Made by a program: the position numbers and the translations under genes. Shown here in pieces: positions 18,402 through 28,070 of a stretch of DNA of 54,748 bases (position 1 is its first letter; every line of letters starts with the position of its first letter). The stretch lies in contig NZ_SDDX01000003.1 of NCBI RefSeq assembly GCF_004115925.1, positions 1-54,748 of the forward strand, written 5' to 3'. The notes under the pieces were generated by a model. That model was not told the DNA's origin, made no database searches, and saw only the letters and a list, made by a program, of their open reading frames with translations. This DNA comes from Lelliottia nimipressuralis (GTDB taxonomy: Bacteria > Pseudomonadota > Gammaproteobacteria > Enterobacterales > Enterobacteriaceae).

Positions 18402-20382
18402 ACCTCGGGGGCGTATTGCCCCCTCGCCACCGCCTCCGTTCTCGAAAAACACCGATGAGACATTCGTCGGTACTTATCCCTGGAATGCTCCACGCTCTGC
18501 AATTGGCCGTGACAGACCCCTTACACGTGGCGAATTCCGTCAGGTGCAAGGCGTTTTAGGTAAAGTAAATCGCCTGCCATACGTCTTAAAAACGTTGTTT
18601 AACTCCCGGTATGACTTCATCCGCCGTACTAAAAGCCCACTTCATGGTTTTTATTTCCTCAAGAACACCATCGAGCAAAAGGTGGGGCCGCGTCTTGAGC
18701 GGGTGAATCAGCTAAACGGAATGAACGAGACGGCAACGCTTCTCTTCCTGAGTGAGCGCGAAAGCTATTCACATTTAGCGGGTATGAGTGACAAGGCACT
18801 CAAAAAGTTTGCTGCCCGTATCGCATCGCAGCTATATGTCGCTTATGAGGAACTTAGCGACGCATGGGCAGATGCTCATGGCGGTAAAGAGACTCTTTTC
18901 ACCGATGAGGCGCAGGCGCATTTATATGGTCACGTTGCCGGTGCAGCTCGCGCATTCAACATCACTCCGATGTTCTGGAAGAAATACCGCAAAGGTCAGA
19001 TCACGATCCGTCAGGCATTTTCCGCTATTGCTCGTCTGATTAACGATGAATGGTGGATTAACCAGTTTAAGGCGCAGCGTATGCGCTGGCACGAGGCCTT
19101 GCTGATTGCCGCCGGTGAGGTGAATAAAGACCGCTCCCCGTATGCCAGCAAAACGGCGATCCGCGAAGTTCATTCTCGCCGCCTGGGTAATCTCGAATAC
19201 CTCAAATCATGTGAACTGGAAAACAAAGTAACCGGCGAGCGCATCGATCTCATCAGCAAAGTCATGGGGAGTATTTCAAACCCCGAAATTCGTCGTATGG
19301 AACTGATGAACACCATCGCAGGGATTGAACGCTATGCGGCCGGTCAGGGTGACGTCGGGATGTTTATCACTATCACCACGCCATCGAGGTATCACCCGAC
19401 GCGTCAGGTCGGAAAGGGCGATAAAAAAACGGTGCAACTTAATCACGGATGGAATGAAAACGCCTTTACGCCGAAGGATGGACAGCGGTATTTGTGCCGT
19501 ATCTGGAGCCTGATGCGTACTGCTTTTAAAGATAACGATCTACAGGTCTACGGGATGCGTGTTGTTGAACCGCATCACGACGGAACGCCGCACTGGCACA
19601 TGATGCTTTTTTGCAAACCAGAGCAACGCAAGCACATCACTGAAATCATGCGCCGTTATGCCTTAAAGGAGGATGGAAATGAAAAGGGCGCAGCAGCACA
19701 GCGCTTTGAAGCGAAGCACCTCAATCGAGGTGGCGCAGCCGGTTACATCGCAAAATACATTGCGAAGAATATTGACGGTTACGCACTCGATGGTCAGGTC
19801 GATCACGACACCGGCAAGCCTCTCACCGATACCGCCGCAGCTGTAACCGCATGGGCGTCAACATGGCGTATCCCGCAATTTAAATCTATTGGTCTTCCAA
19901 CGATGGGTGCTTATCGCGAGCTGCGCAAACTACCTCGTGGGGTGAGCATTGCTGATGAATTCGATGAGCGTGTTGAAGCGGCCAGAGCTGCAGCTGATGA
20001 AGGTGAATTTGACCGTTATATCGCAGCGCAGGGTGGAGCGAATGTTCCACGTGATAGTCAGACCGTCCGTGTGGCTCGTCACGTGACTGACGAGGTCAAT
20101 GCCTACGAAGAGGACATTGAGAGAGTCGTGGGCATCTACGCTCCGCACTTGGGCTCTGAGCTGGTACATGTGACCCGGACAGCCGAATGGCGCATCGTTC
20201 CAAAGCTTTTGGCCGTTGAGCCTTTGACTTTAAAAAGCGGCATTGCCGCGCCTCGGAGTCCTGTCAATAACTGTGGATTTAGATATAAGAAAAGAAATGC
20301 ATGTATAAATAGTGCAAGAGAGCTGATTAAATCGAGCGTAGTTTCGATGAGTGAAGTAACTGTTCTAAAACAAATACAATAA
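18391..20382 (+). CDS. A: P2 replication initiator protein A (rolling-circle nickase) with altered C-terminus
   Basis: 663 residues from the ATG at 18391 (MAVEPRGRIAPSPPPP). Nicks the phage origin and primes rolling-circle replication. Hallmarks: VVEPHHDGTPHWHMML with the metal-binding histidines, and the tyrosine pair Tyr452 and Tyr456 in GYIAKYIAKN (P2 Tyr450/454). Identity to P2 is high up to RSPVNNCG, ending at 20277; beyond that about 34 unrelated residues encoded by AT-rich DNA replace the roughly 100-residue P2 tail. The change marks the left edge of the cargo. P2's replication origin lies within this gene, but I could not pinpoint it here. Confidence 0.93.
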   Translation: MAVEPRGRIAPSPPPPFSKNTDETFVGTYPWNAPRSAIGRDRPLTRGEFRQVQGVLGKVNRLPYVLKTLFNSRYDFIRRTKSPLHGFYFLKNTIEQKVGPRLERVNQLNGMNETATLLFLSERESYSHLAGMSDKALKKFAARIASQLYVAYEELSDAWADAHGGKETLFTDEAQAHLYGHVAGAARAFNITPMFWKKYRKGQITIRQAFSAIARLINDEWWINQFKAQRMRWHEALLIAAGEVNKDRSPYASKTAIREVHSRRLGNLEYLKSCELENKVTGERIDLISKVMGSISNPEIRRMELMNTIAGIERYAAGQGDVGMFITITTPSRYHPTRQVGKGDKKTVQLNHGWNENAFTPKDGQRYLCRIWSLMRTAFKDNDLQVYGMRVVEPHHDGTPHWHMMLFCKPEQRKHITEIMRRYALKEDGNEKGAAAQRFEAKHLNRGGAAGYIAKYIAKNIDGYALDGQVDHDTGKPLTDTAAAVTAWASTWRIPQFKSIGLPTMGAYRELRKLPRGVSIADEFDERVEAARAAADEGEFDRYIAAQGGANVPRDSQTVRVARHVTDEVNAYEEDIERVVGIYAPHLGSELVHVTRTAEWRIVPKLLAVEPLTLKSGIAAPRSPVNNCGFRYKKRNACINSARELIKSSVVSMSEVTVLKQIQ

Positions 20383-20456
20383 AAATAGGAAAAGACACTC
20401 AGTGGAGCCCGTTTTAGTCTAATACTTAATTAAATTGTATTGGTTCATATGATTGG

Positions 20457-20485
20457 AGCACATGCCTCCAAACGAGGCATGTGCT
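20457..20485. terminator. Stable hairpin between convergent A and the NACHT gene
   Basis: Perfect 11-bp stem AGCACATGCCT / AGGCATGTGCT with a seven-base loop, ten bases from the NACHT stop. No good T run on either strand, so its role as terminator is uncertain. Confidence 0.55.
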
Positions 20486-20494
20486 AAAAGAATG

Positions 20495-23400
20495 TTAATA
20501 TGAATAATCTAACCAACTTTGGAGAGCTTGGCTTTTATTGACGGGAGCAAATGAACGCTCACGCCATCTCTGGTATATATTTTGTAATATTAGTCGCGCG
20601 GTATAATCTTCCTTTGTTAAGATAGATACATTCCCGAGGAAATTCATCAGTCTTATATCATAGGTTGAAATATCAAAAAGGAATGTATAAAGAGCGTTGA
20701 TCAATAAATCTTGATTTTCCGTGACTAAAAGGCTTAAAAATATCTCGTCATATTTTTCATCAAAAAAATTGGTTATAAAATCATTTTTACTTGGCGATGT
20801 TTGCGCTATGTAACAGCAAAGAGATGCTGTTCTTATTGTATTGTCTTCATTTTTATCTTTTATAATCTCAACAAGTGAGGCGCTCGGTATTCCCATTTTA
20901 GACAAGAGCTCTTCATTGTAATTAGTACTAATTGGCCTATAGTTTGAATCATGTCTGATGATATTGCTTACTCTTCCAATTAAAAGTGCGTGAGCGAAAT
21001 GAACGATGAATTCTTTTTCCGTAGCAATATTTATCTTTATGAATGAATTGTGTTTTTTAAAGTTGTTGAACCCCATTCGGGTAGTTGTTGGTGAGCACTT
21101 GATGAGCATGCTTCGAAGTTCTGATTCCTGTTCTGGATAAACATCGAACAGCTCTTGCCAGAGAAAGAAGTACGCTGAAAATGACTCAGCATGATTTTTT
21201 GAAATTTCTAGAATTGGCCCGAAAAATTCAAATTTGTGTTCTATTTTAATTTTCTCAAGAGCTTCCTCATCAATAAATGGCCCTGACCAAACATTGAGTG
21301 CTAATGCGGGATAGTCTTTGCAAAAATTAGCCCACCCTTTTTTATTGAAAGCAGAATCGGTAATTTTAATATATTGAAATGATGGGATTATTTTTATATC
21401 TTCGAAACAACCATTATGAATTATCGAGTTGATTTCCTCATTTTCCATATGCTCCAAGCAATCAATGTGTTTTTTAAGGTCATCACAATCAAAATTCAAA
21501 GGGATCATTGCTTTAAGTTGAGAAGGGATTATATCGGTGTTGTAATCGCTTTTTTTAACCTCATCAAGGAAAAGCTTATAATTGACAATGTTTTTATTAT
21601 AGTGAAATTTTAGAGCGGATTTTATTAAATTTAGGGGTTTTGAGCTAATATCATCAGATATATGTAGCTTAGGTATTATTTCGCCGTCTTGTGCGTGTGC
21701 TGTTTTCCAATTGATGTCGTGGGTTTTAGGTGAGACGAAACAGTAAATTTCATCCAAATTGTCTGTGGTATCAATAGAACCTGTGTCTTTTTTTTCTTCA
21801 ATATTTAAAAATTCCAAAATCTCAATCGTTTCTTTCGGGATGTTATAATTACTTTTCAGTAATAATTCTTTTTGAAAATGCTTAACTGCAAAATTAAGCA
21901 TGTCGCATTGAATTGTATTGCTTAAGACAGAAGTCGAGGAGATGGTAGAAGTGATAAATTCTATAAACCAAGGTTGATAACAATTTCGAATCGCATTTTT
22001 GCGGCGATGGCTACCAAAAGCATCAATTATATCAAGCTCAAAAATTGCATTGAAATAATATTCAGGAGCTTGCAAGTATCTTTTTAATACCTCTTCTATG
22101 CGCGGGTGTTCAATAGGTAGCATTATTGCAAGTAAATAACCAACAGTTATATGTTCGCTGTAATCTAGATCTATGAATGCTTCAATCATATTGTTAATGA
22201 CCCAGCTTCTAGATTGCTCTTTTTTAATTGATGTTATTCGGCTTAATATATCGCGTTCTATATTTGACCATAAAGGTGTTAAGGCGTTATTAAACTGAAA
22301 TCTAATTCTTTTATCTTGTTCAAGTACGCCTTCCTCTATCAATCTAAGCGTTAAAAGAGATCCGGTCCCCATCCTCTTTTTAAAAGTTTTAACTCTATAA
22401 TTTTCTCCATCATCATCCAATTGTTGGAGCAAGTTAACAGCAACCGAAAGCTCACTTAATATTGTATTATGTGCCAAAGCGCTCAATAAAAAGTGAACAA
22501 CTTCACGCCAGTGGGCATCACCACAAATTATTTCTAGACGATTTCTAAGCTCAGTATTAGAAACGGCATTGTAAATAAATTCTGCTGCGAAAAATTCTTG
22601 TAATTGCCTAATATCAAATCGGACGGAATCACTGCTTTCAGGGGTGTTTACGAAAACTAATCTTTCTGTTGTAGCCTCCATTAGTGTATCAACTACTTCA
22701 TCGGTATCACCATCGATTTGCATGGCAGTGGTTTGAATTGCCAATTGTTTAAACTCACTTTTATCGAAAGTAGCTTCTGCTCCTTTGCTGATCTCGGACT
22801 TGGTGTGTAAACATATACCTAGCCGATCATGTATAGTTTTAAGTAATTGATCTCTTTCTCGTAGAAGAGCAGATATGCGTACGTCTGGAAAGTTTTTCTG
22901 ACTTTCTCTTTTTTTCATGACTGAATAAAAGTTTTTAAATAATTCCCATCTTTTTTCAGGAGGGCGACCTCCATCTCTAACAACAACGGCCATGATATGT
23001 GATTGCAGAGGAGTGGTCATCAGTTCTTTTACTTGATCTGATTCCATTGCATATTTAAGTATATTTATTGATTCTTCATATTCTTGTTCTGTACGATTGT
23101 ATTTTACTACGGCTGAAGCACAGGCTAAGGCTATGTCTGGTGGGAGTGGAGTTAACGTGACTGTTGAAGAAAACAGGTTTTCAAATTGTCCTGAATAGCC
23201 TTGAGGACGAGTTGTACAAAGAATGAGGAAGTCTGCATCCAACTGAGGTATCAATTCATTTGCAAAAATAATAATCTCATTTGCTACGTTATCCTTTAAA
23301 TCATTTGGTACTTCATCTAACCCATCAAAATTAATGAACCATGATGATAAGCTGAATGAATCATGCAGCATTTCCGCAGTGACATTTTTAGATGTTTTAA

Positions 23401-24502
23401 TTTTAACTTTATCACAAATATATGCGACAATATTTCTAGGCTCTCCTTCGCTTTTTAATGAATACCAGTTGGCAAAATCTTTCAATTCTACAAATAACGG
23501 AATTCTAGGGACCGATGGCCAAAAACCTTCATCCATAGCTTGTCTTTTTAATTCATTGGCTATTTCTTTTATTTGTGGAGTAACTCTAGGGCCATCATCG
23601 GAAAGAATAAATGCTGCTCTTTGCAATTGTCCAAAGTATTGCCCGGCAGTCGATTTACCTTGGCCAGGTCCACCTTTTAAAAGAATGATTCTCGCTCGAA
23701 TTGGGTTTTTTGACCATTCCTGCCATCCGTGTCCGAAGTTATTCCAAGTAGAGTTTCTTTGGACGTTGTTTGCTGCTGAAACTAAGGACTTCAATATAAA
23801 GTATATTTCATCATTTTGAGCGTGAATGGGAAGGTCCCTGAATAGCTCGTATATTTTAGGTCGTTGGTCGCTACCTGAACCTGCTTGTTCCAGCTTTGTG
23901 TAGCTAAATTCATGAAACTGATTCACGATTAAATGATCGATGATATCTTTAATATTTTTTTTATGTTGATTCAAATGATTGTATAATTCAGTTATTACAT
24001 GCCCCGGAGTGAGGAAATGGCCATAGTATGCAACAGCTTCTGGGTGATGGGCCAAAAGATCCAATATTTTTCTCCCTCCCCAAATGTCAACATTTATGTC
24101 AGGATCAAATTCATTTACCATTTCTTTTATTTTATCAAATGCACCTGTTTCGGGTACGCCTGATGGTTCAATGTTACTTGCTATTATCCAATTGTTTGGT
24201 CGTAGTTTTCTGTTGCCAGTTTTGAACTGAGTAATCTCTTTGGCAACTTCTTTTATCAACCATTTCTGGGAGTCGCTACTCAAATGTGGTTTATGAAATT
24301 TCGATTGAAGAAACCAAATTCCTTCCCAACTATCTAGGTCTGTCGGATAAGGAGCTCTACCACGAAGATATCCATCTTTCCCTCCATCTGCACCCGCAGC
24401 AAATCCAGTAACGCCATTACCAAGGGTTTTTAACGAAAGAAAGTTTACTAAGTGCTCAAAAGAATGTGAATCAAGCTGTGTCAAGTCATATGGTTGAGCC
24501 AT
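20495..24502 (-). CDS. Nuclease-NACHT NTPase, probable NLR-like antiphage protein
   Basis: 1335 residues. Residues 1-170 look like a PD-(D/E)XK (Mrr/Cap4-like) nuclease: Glu16 in SFEHLV, Asp43 in GADGGKDG and Gln66-Ser-Lys68 in WFLQSKF. A NACHT ATPase follows: Walker A GGPGQGKST (277-285), Walker B FINFDGLDE (389-397), and TTRPQGYS about 40 residues on. About 700 mostly helical C-terminal residues would be the sensor. In bacterial NACHT/STAND proteins the sensor detects a phage product and activates the effector; a DNA-cutting outcome is inferred. The gene is AT-rich against the phage background and runs opposite to A. It shares domain logic with Avs and bNACHT proteins, but the exact clade is not assignable by eye. 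Confidence 0.85.
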   Translation of the reverse strand: MAQPYDLTQLDSHSFEHLVNFLSLKTLGNGVTGFAAGADGGKDGYLRGRAPYPTDLDSWEGIWFLQSKFHKPHLSSDSQKWLIKEVAKEITQFKTGNRKLRPNNWIIASNIEPSGVPETGAFDKIKEMVNEFDPDINVDIWGGRKILDLLAHHPEAVAYYGHFLTPGHVITELYNHLNQHKKNIKDIIDHLIVNQFHEFSYTKLEQAGSGSDQRPKIYELFRDLPIHAQNDEIYFILKSLVSAANNVQRNSTWNNFGHGWQEWSKNPIRARIILLKGGPGQGKSTAGQYFGQLQRAAFILSDDGPRVTPQIKEIANELKRQAMDEGFWPSVPRIPLFVELKDFANWYSLKSEGEPRNIVAYICDKVKIKTSKNVTAEMLHDSFSLSSWFINFDGLDEVPNDLKDNVANEIIIFANELIPQLDADFLILCTTRPQGYSGQFENLFSSTVTLTPLPPDIALACASAVVKYNRTEQEYEESINILKYAMESDQVKELMTTPLQSHIMAVVVRDGGRPPEKRWELFKNFYSVMKKRESQKNFPDVRISALLRERDQLLKTIHDRLGICLHTKSEISKGAEATFDKSEFKQLAIQTTAMQIDGDTDEVVDTLMEATTERLVFVNTPESSDSVRFDIRQLQEFFAAEFIYNAVSNTELRNRLEIICGDAHWREVVHFLLSALAHNTILSELSVAVNLLQQLDDDGENYRVKTFKKRMGTGSLLTLRLIEEGVLEQDKRIRFQFNNALTPLWSNIERDILSRITSIKKEQSRSWVINNMIEAFIDLDYSEHITVGYLLAIMLPIEHPRIEEVLKRYLQAPEYYFNAIFELDIIDAFGSHRRKNAIRNCYQPWFIEFITSTISSTSVLSNTIQCDMLNFAVKHFQKELLLKSNYNIPKETIEILEFLNIEEKKDTGSIDTTDNLDEIYCFVSPKTHDINWKTAHAQDGEIIPKLHISDDISSKPLNLIKSALKFHYNKNIVNYKLFLDEVKKSDYNTDIIPSQLKAMIPLNFDCDDLKKHIDCLEHMENEEINSIIHNGCFEDIKIIPSFQYIKITDSAFNKKGWANFCKDYPALALNVWSGPFIDEEALEKIKIEHKFEFFGPILEISKNHAESFSAYFFLWQELFDVYPEQESELRSMLIKCSPTTTRMGFNNFKKHNSFIKINIATEKEFIVHFAHALLIGRVSNIIRHDSNYRPISTNYNEELLSKMGIPSASLVEIIKDKNEDNTIRTASLCCYIAQTSPSKNDFITNFFDEKYDEIFLSLLVTENQDLLINALYTFLFDISTYDIRLMNFLGNVSILTKEDYTARLILQNIYQRWRERSFAPVNKSQALQSWLDYSY

Positions 24503-24867
24503 GTGAATCCTTTTAAAATCAATTTTAGGGTTGGTTGAATCATTCCGCTAGATGCTAGTGCTCAGTTTTGAAGCATGCAGAAAGAAATCTTTTGTCGCAT
24601 TAATATGAGTGAAATTGCATTAAGTTTTCAAGAGATTGATTGCCAATTTAGTTGCCTCAAAGCATCGATAGTGCAGGCTAAACACTTAGAATGCACCTGC
24701 ATTAAAACCGACCCATCAAGCGGGCAGGCGTGGCGGGGAAAGCATTGCGCGCTGGAGTGGGGGACATGATTAATGTGGGATGAGATCTCTTTCACAAATC
24801 TGCCGTTTCGCTTTGGATAAAATCCGGTTGACAAGCCCTGTGTCTAACTAACGGTTGGAGGTCATTG
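24503..24867. other. Cos-containing region without genes
   Basis: 365 bases between the divergently transcribed NACHT and DUF2188 genes. The left part is AT-rich and should hold the NACHT promoter. The right part carries the cos site and its flanks. Two overlapping short frames run across cos; I treat them as non-coding. Confidence 0.6.
24727..24745 (+). other. cos site (19-base cohesive end)
   Basis: GGCGTGGCGGGGAAAGCAT. It differs at two positions from the P2 cohesive end as I recall it (GGCGAGGCGGGGAAAGCAC) and appears identical to the phage 186 one. Position fits: in P2, cos lies between the A/tin end and gene Q. Terminase P/M cuts here when packaging. Confidence 0.85.
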
Positions 24868-25092
24868 ATGGACAACTATCACATTACTAAAGACGGTTAT
24901 AAGTGGAAATTGCAGAAAGAAGGGAACACGAAACCTAGCAAAACGGCAGACACGAAAGCCGAAATGATCAAGCAGACACAAGAGTTTATGTCTGACAAGA
25001 AAGCGTCAGTCAAAATTCATAATGTTGACGGTAAGATTCAAGAGGAAAGAACTTACCAAAGAAAAGATGATCCTAAATCCACCAAAGGCTAG
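24868..25092 (+). CDS. DUF2188 domain small protein
   Basis: 74 residues, MDNYHITKDGYKWKLQKEGN, ending with IHNVDGKIQEERTYQRKDDP, the DUF2188 pattern (a short beta-rich domain found in phage and bacterial proteins). GGAGG precedes the ATG; an in-frame TTG one codon upstream is less likely. It sits between cos and the end of Q, transcribed opposite to Q. Function unknown; not part of the P2 core, so probably an accessory gene. Confidence 0.8.
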   Translation: MDNYHITKDGYKWKLQKEGNTKPSKTADTKAEMIKQTQEFMSDKKASVKIHNVDGKIQEERTYQRKDDPKSTKG

Positions 25093-25125
25093 TTAAATTA
25101 AAGCCGCCTTAATGGCGGCTTAGCT

Positions 25126-26133
25126 TCAGTTGTCGAGAACGTAGTCTTTGAACCGGATCACCTCCATCCCGAGCCAGTCGTTAATCTCTTTAAATCGCTC
25201 CTGCAGCGGCGTCAGCTCGTTACGCACAAACACCCGCGCCACCTTCTCGACATCCCCCATTGATCCGATGTTCTCAGGTTTGCCGCCCATCAACTGGAAC
25301 GGCACGCGGTGCGCATCGAGCAGGTCAGCGGCGCTCACCTTTTTGATATTGAAAAAATCATCCTTCGTGGCAACTTCACTCAGCGGCACGATCTTAATGC
25401 CGTCCGGTTTACCGTTGGGCGCGTAGAAAAACAGGTTTTTGAAATTCCCGAGCCCCTTCGAATTTCGCATCGCATCACGCAGCGACTCCACGTCGGTGCT
25501 GCTTTGTGCCGCATCGGTGACGTACATGATGTAACCCGCGTGCGCGCCGTTCTGGTAATACTTGCGACGAAACAGGGTGGCGGATTCATTCAGCCAGGCG
25601 GAATTGAGTGCGCTCAGGTATTCCGGCATCCCGTAAAGCTCCTGATTGATATCAGGCTCAAGCAGGTGAAACACTGAGCCGGGGGCAAATTCGTGCGTAT
25701 GCGTAAAACTCGACACGTACCAGTAGACGCCATCCTCGACGCCACGGCGGGTGTATTTCGCCGGGGAGGCTTCTAGCTTCATGAGCTGGCCGGTCACGCT
25801 CATTCGCTTCTCAAGGTAGCCGTTGGCAAAGACCAGATAATCGAGCACAAGGCGGCTAAAATCCTGACGCGACAGCAACGGGTGCGGGATGTAGGTGCTT
25901 GCCAGAATGTTACGTTTGACGTAAATCGGTGAGCTGTGGTGCACGGCGGCGCGCAGGCTTTTTGCCAGCCCTGAGAAGTTGACCGGCGGCTCGTACCATT
26001 TTCCGTTATGAATGCACTCGACGTAGTCAAGGATATCGCGGCGATCCATGACGGCGGAGGGCTCACCAAAAGTGAACGCCTCCATTTTTTGTGGCTTGCT
26101 GACTGCCTGCTGAGTAGGTTTATGTTTTGCCAT
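25126..26133 (-). CDS. Q: Portal protein (P2 gpQ)
   Basis: 335 residues (P2 about 344). Forms the dodecameric portal at one capsid vertex for DNA entry and connection to the tail. PBSX/P2 portal family; sequence such as SLRAAVHHSSPIYVKRNILA and RVPFQLMGGKPENIGSMGDV is characteristic. Second gene of the leftward P-Q operon, separated from P by one base. Confidence 0.95.
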   Translation of the reverse strand: MAKHKPTQQAVSKPQKMEAFTFGEPSAVMDRRDILDYVECIHNGKWYEPPVNFSGLAKSLRAAVHHSSPIYVKRNILASTYIPHPLLSRQDFSRLVLDYLVFANGYLEKRMSVTGQLMKLEASPAKYTRRGVEDGVYWYVSSFTHTHEFAPGSVFHLLEPDINQELYGMPEYLSALNSAWLNESATLFRRKYYQNGAHAGYIMYVTDAAQSSTDVESLRDAMRNSKGLGNFKNLFFYAPNGKPDGIKIVPLSEVATKDDFFNIKKVSAADLLDAHRVPFQLMGGKPENIGSMGDVEKVARVFVRNELTPLQERFKEINDWLGMEVIRFKDYVLDN

Positions 26134-26134
26134 C

Positions 26135-27904
26135 TTAGTAAATTTCCAGAATAGAGTTTGAATGCATCCCGCTCCCGGCGGAAAGCGGCTCGTTTAACAG
26201 GGCGTGCATAGTCGCCCACGCGATATCCGCATGACTGGCCTCTTCACTGCGACTCGCTTCATAGGTCGAGCTGCGCCCGCTGCTGGTCATGGTTTTACGG
26301 ATTGCCATAAACGACTGCGTGATATCGGTGGCACCGGCGTCATATTCCAGACACCCACGTCGGATGGTGTCTTTCGCTTTCAGCACCATCGCGGTTTTCA
26401 TTTCAGGCGTGTAGCGGATGGCGCGCGCCGCCGGGAAGAACGAGCGCACGAGCTGATAAACACCCTGGCCGATGCCGGTCGCATCGATGCCGATATAGTC
26501 GACGGTGTATTTCTCTGTCAGCGAACGAATGGCCTCGGCCTGCGCCGCGAAATCCATCCCTTTCCACTGGTGACGCTCAAGGATGCGGAACTTGCCCCCG
26601 GCAACCAGTGGCGGAGCCAGTACCGCACAGCCTGCGCTGTCGCCAGTGTGTGACGGGTCATAGCCAATCCAGACCGGACGCCAGTTAAACGGACGGTCGG
26701 CAAACTGTTCGAAGTCCTCCCATTCTTCCATCGCATCAACCATGCAGCGCTGCAGCTCCTCGAACGGGAACACCGACGCCTTGTCGTCGACGAACTCGCA
26801 CATGAACAGATTGCGGAAATCGTCAGCGCTGTTTTCCTGTTTCAACTGATCCAGATTGAACAGGGTGCATCCCCCGGCGAGGGCGTCCTCGATGGTGACA
26901 ATCTGCCGCCACTGGCCATCCGGGCACAGCACGCCTCCGGCGAGCGCCTGGTGGCTGATATCGATGTCGACCCGTTCGTCGCGGTTGCTGCGTCCCCGGT
27001 TAAACAGCTCGCCAGACCAGAACGGATACGCGCCGTGCGCCAGCGTGGACGGGGTCGAGAAATAGGTGGTGCGCAGGTGCGACTGCGAGGCCATCCCCGA
27101 CGCCACTTTGCGCAGCCGCTGAAAGTTGGGTATCCAGAAAATCTCATCGACGTACAGGTCACCGTTGTGACTCTGCGCAGTGTTGGAGTTGGTCCCGAGG
27201 AAAATCAGCTCTGCGCCGTTGTTGCCGATGACAATCGGGTCGCCCGACAGGTCAACGTCGACCAGCCGCGCAAAGGCGATGATGTATTTCCGGAACACAT
27301 ATGCCTGCGTCTTACTGGCTGACAAAAATATCTGGTTCTGGCCGGTCTTCAGGGCGCGCAGCAGTGACTCACGCGCAAAGTAGAACGTCGCGCCAATCTG
27401 GCGTGATTTGAGGATGTGACGAATGCGGTGCGCGATGCCCGCCCGGTGCCAGTTGAGCTGATACTCAAACGACTGGTCGAGGAAAATCTCTTCCAGCTTC
27501 TCGATAGCCTCATCGCTGAAATAGTTACGTTTCGGTTTTTTGCGATCCCCTTTGTTGCGGCTCGCAATGTTGGGATTTAAATCCACTTCATTTCCGGTCT
27601 GGCCGTAGCGGTTGATACGCGCAAACCGTTCCATCTGGCGCGACAGAAAATCAGCGACCTTGAAGTCATGCGGTGTCAGGTCGGGCTTGGCGTAGAGCTG
27701 AATCAGGCGCGCCTCAAGTGTCGTTTCCACGCGGTTGAGCGGCGCGGTTTCCTCCCATCCGTCGCGCTGCTTCCAGCTCTGCACCGTCGGGCGCTTCACC
27801 TGCAGCGTGTCGGCGATTTGCGGCACAGAAAATCCCTGCCAGAACAGCAGGCGCGCCTGTCGTCGCGGGTCGTGTAACAGGGAGAGGTCGGTTGAGATGG
27901 TCAT
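26135..27904 (-). CDS. P: Terminase large (ATPase) subunit (P2 gpP)
   Basis: 589 residues from ATG 27904 (MTISTDLSLLHDPRRQARLL), equal to P2 gpP (590). Ten more codons are open upstream but lack homology. An N-terminal helix-turn-helix (FSVPQIADTLQVKRPTVQSW) is followed by the ATPase (LDQSFEYQLNW, RILKSRQIGATFYFAR) and a C-terminal nuclease-like part (GIDATGIGQGV). In P2 it is the packaging ATPase and cuts cos with gpM. Confidence 0.95.
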   Translation of the reverse strand: MTISTDLSLLHDPRRQARLLFWQGFSVPQIADTLQVKRPTVQSWKQRDGWEETAPLNRVETTLEARLIQLYAKPDLTPHDFKVADFLSRQMERFARINRYGQTGNEVDLNPNIASRNKGDRKKPKRNYFSDEAIEKLEEIFLDQSFEYQLNWHRAGIAHRIRHILKSRQIGATFYFARESLLRALKTGQNQIFLSASKTQAYVFRKYIIAFARLVDVDLSGDPIVIGNNGAELIFLGTNSNTAQSHNGDLYVDEIFWIPNFQRLRKVASGMASQSHLRTTYFSTPSTLAHGAYPFWSGELFNRGRSNRDERVDIDISHQALAGGVLCPDGQWRQIVTIEDALAGGCTLFNLDQLKQENSADDFRNLFMCEFVDDKASVFPFEELQRCMVDAMEEWEDFEQFADRPFNWRPVWIGYDPSHTGDSAGCAVLAPPLVAGGKFRILERHQWKGMDFAAQAEAIRSLTEKYTVDYIGIDATGIGQGVYQLVRSFFPAARAIRYTPEMKTAMVLKAKDTIRRGCLEYDAGATDITQSFMAIRKTMTSSGRSSTYEASRSEEASHADIAWATMHALLNEPLSAGSGMHSNSILEIY

Positions 27905-28070
27905 GGTTGCCTCGTGTCGGTGTATACGGAGCAAGGCTAAGGAAATCGGCGCAGGGTTTCGCTAAGCCCCTGTTGTGTCAGGGGTTGCACTTCTGCAAGC
28001 GGTGGCTGACGCGGGGCGGAGTCGGGAAACTACACCCGAACCGAAAACCCAACATCAGGACACCTGAACA
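27905..28070. promoter_or_regulatory. Divergent late promoter region PP/PO
   Basis: 166 bases between divergent P and O. TTGT at 27973, 12 bases, then ACT at 27989 is the best match to the Ogr box (TGT-N12-ACA, centred near -55 in P2). Its centre near 27982 would suit start sites on both sides. Weak on its own. Confidence 0.35.

Noticed and set aside
24575..24834. Short frames on both strands across 24575-24834 (64 and 68 codons)
   Set aside because: They run across the cos site and its flanks, whose sequence is conserved for packaging, not coding. Apparent protein similarity would reflect cos conservation.
24828..24867. Promoter TTGACA ahead of the DUF2188 gene
   Set aside because: The -35 is perfect but no -10 hexamer lies at 16-18 bases; TAACTA is at 11 bases. 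Not strong enough to list.
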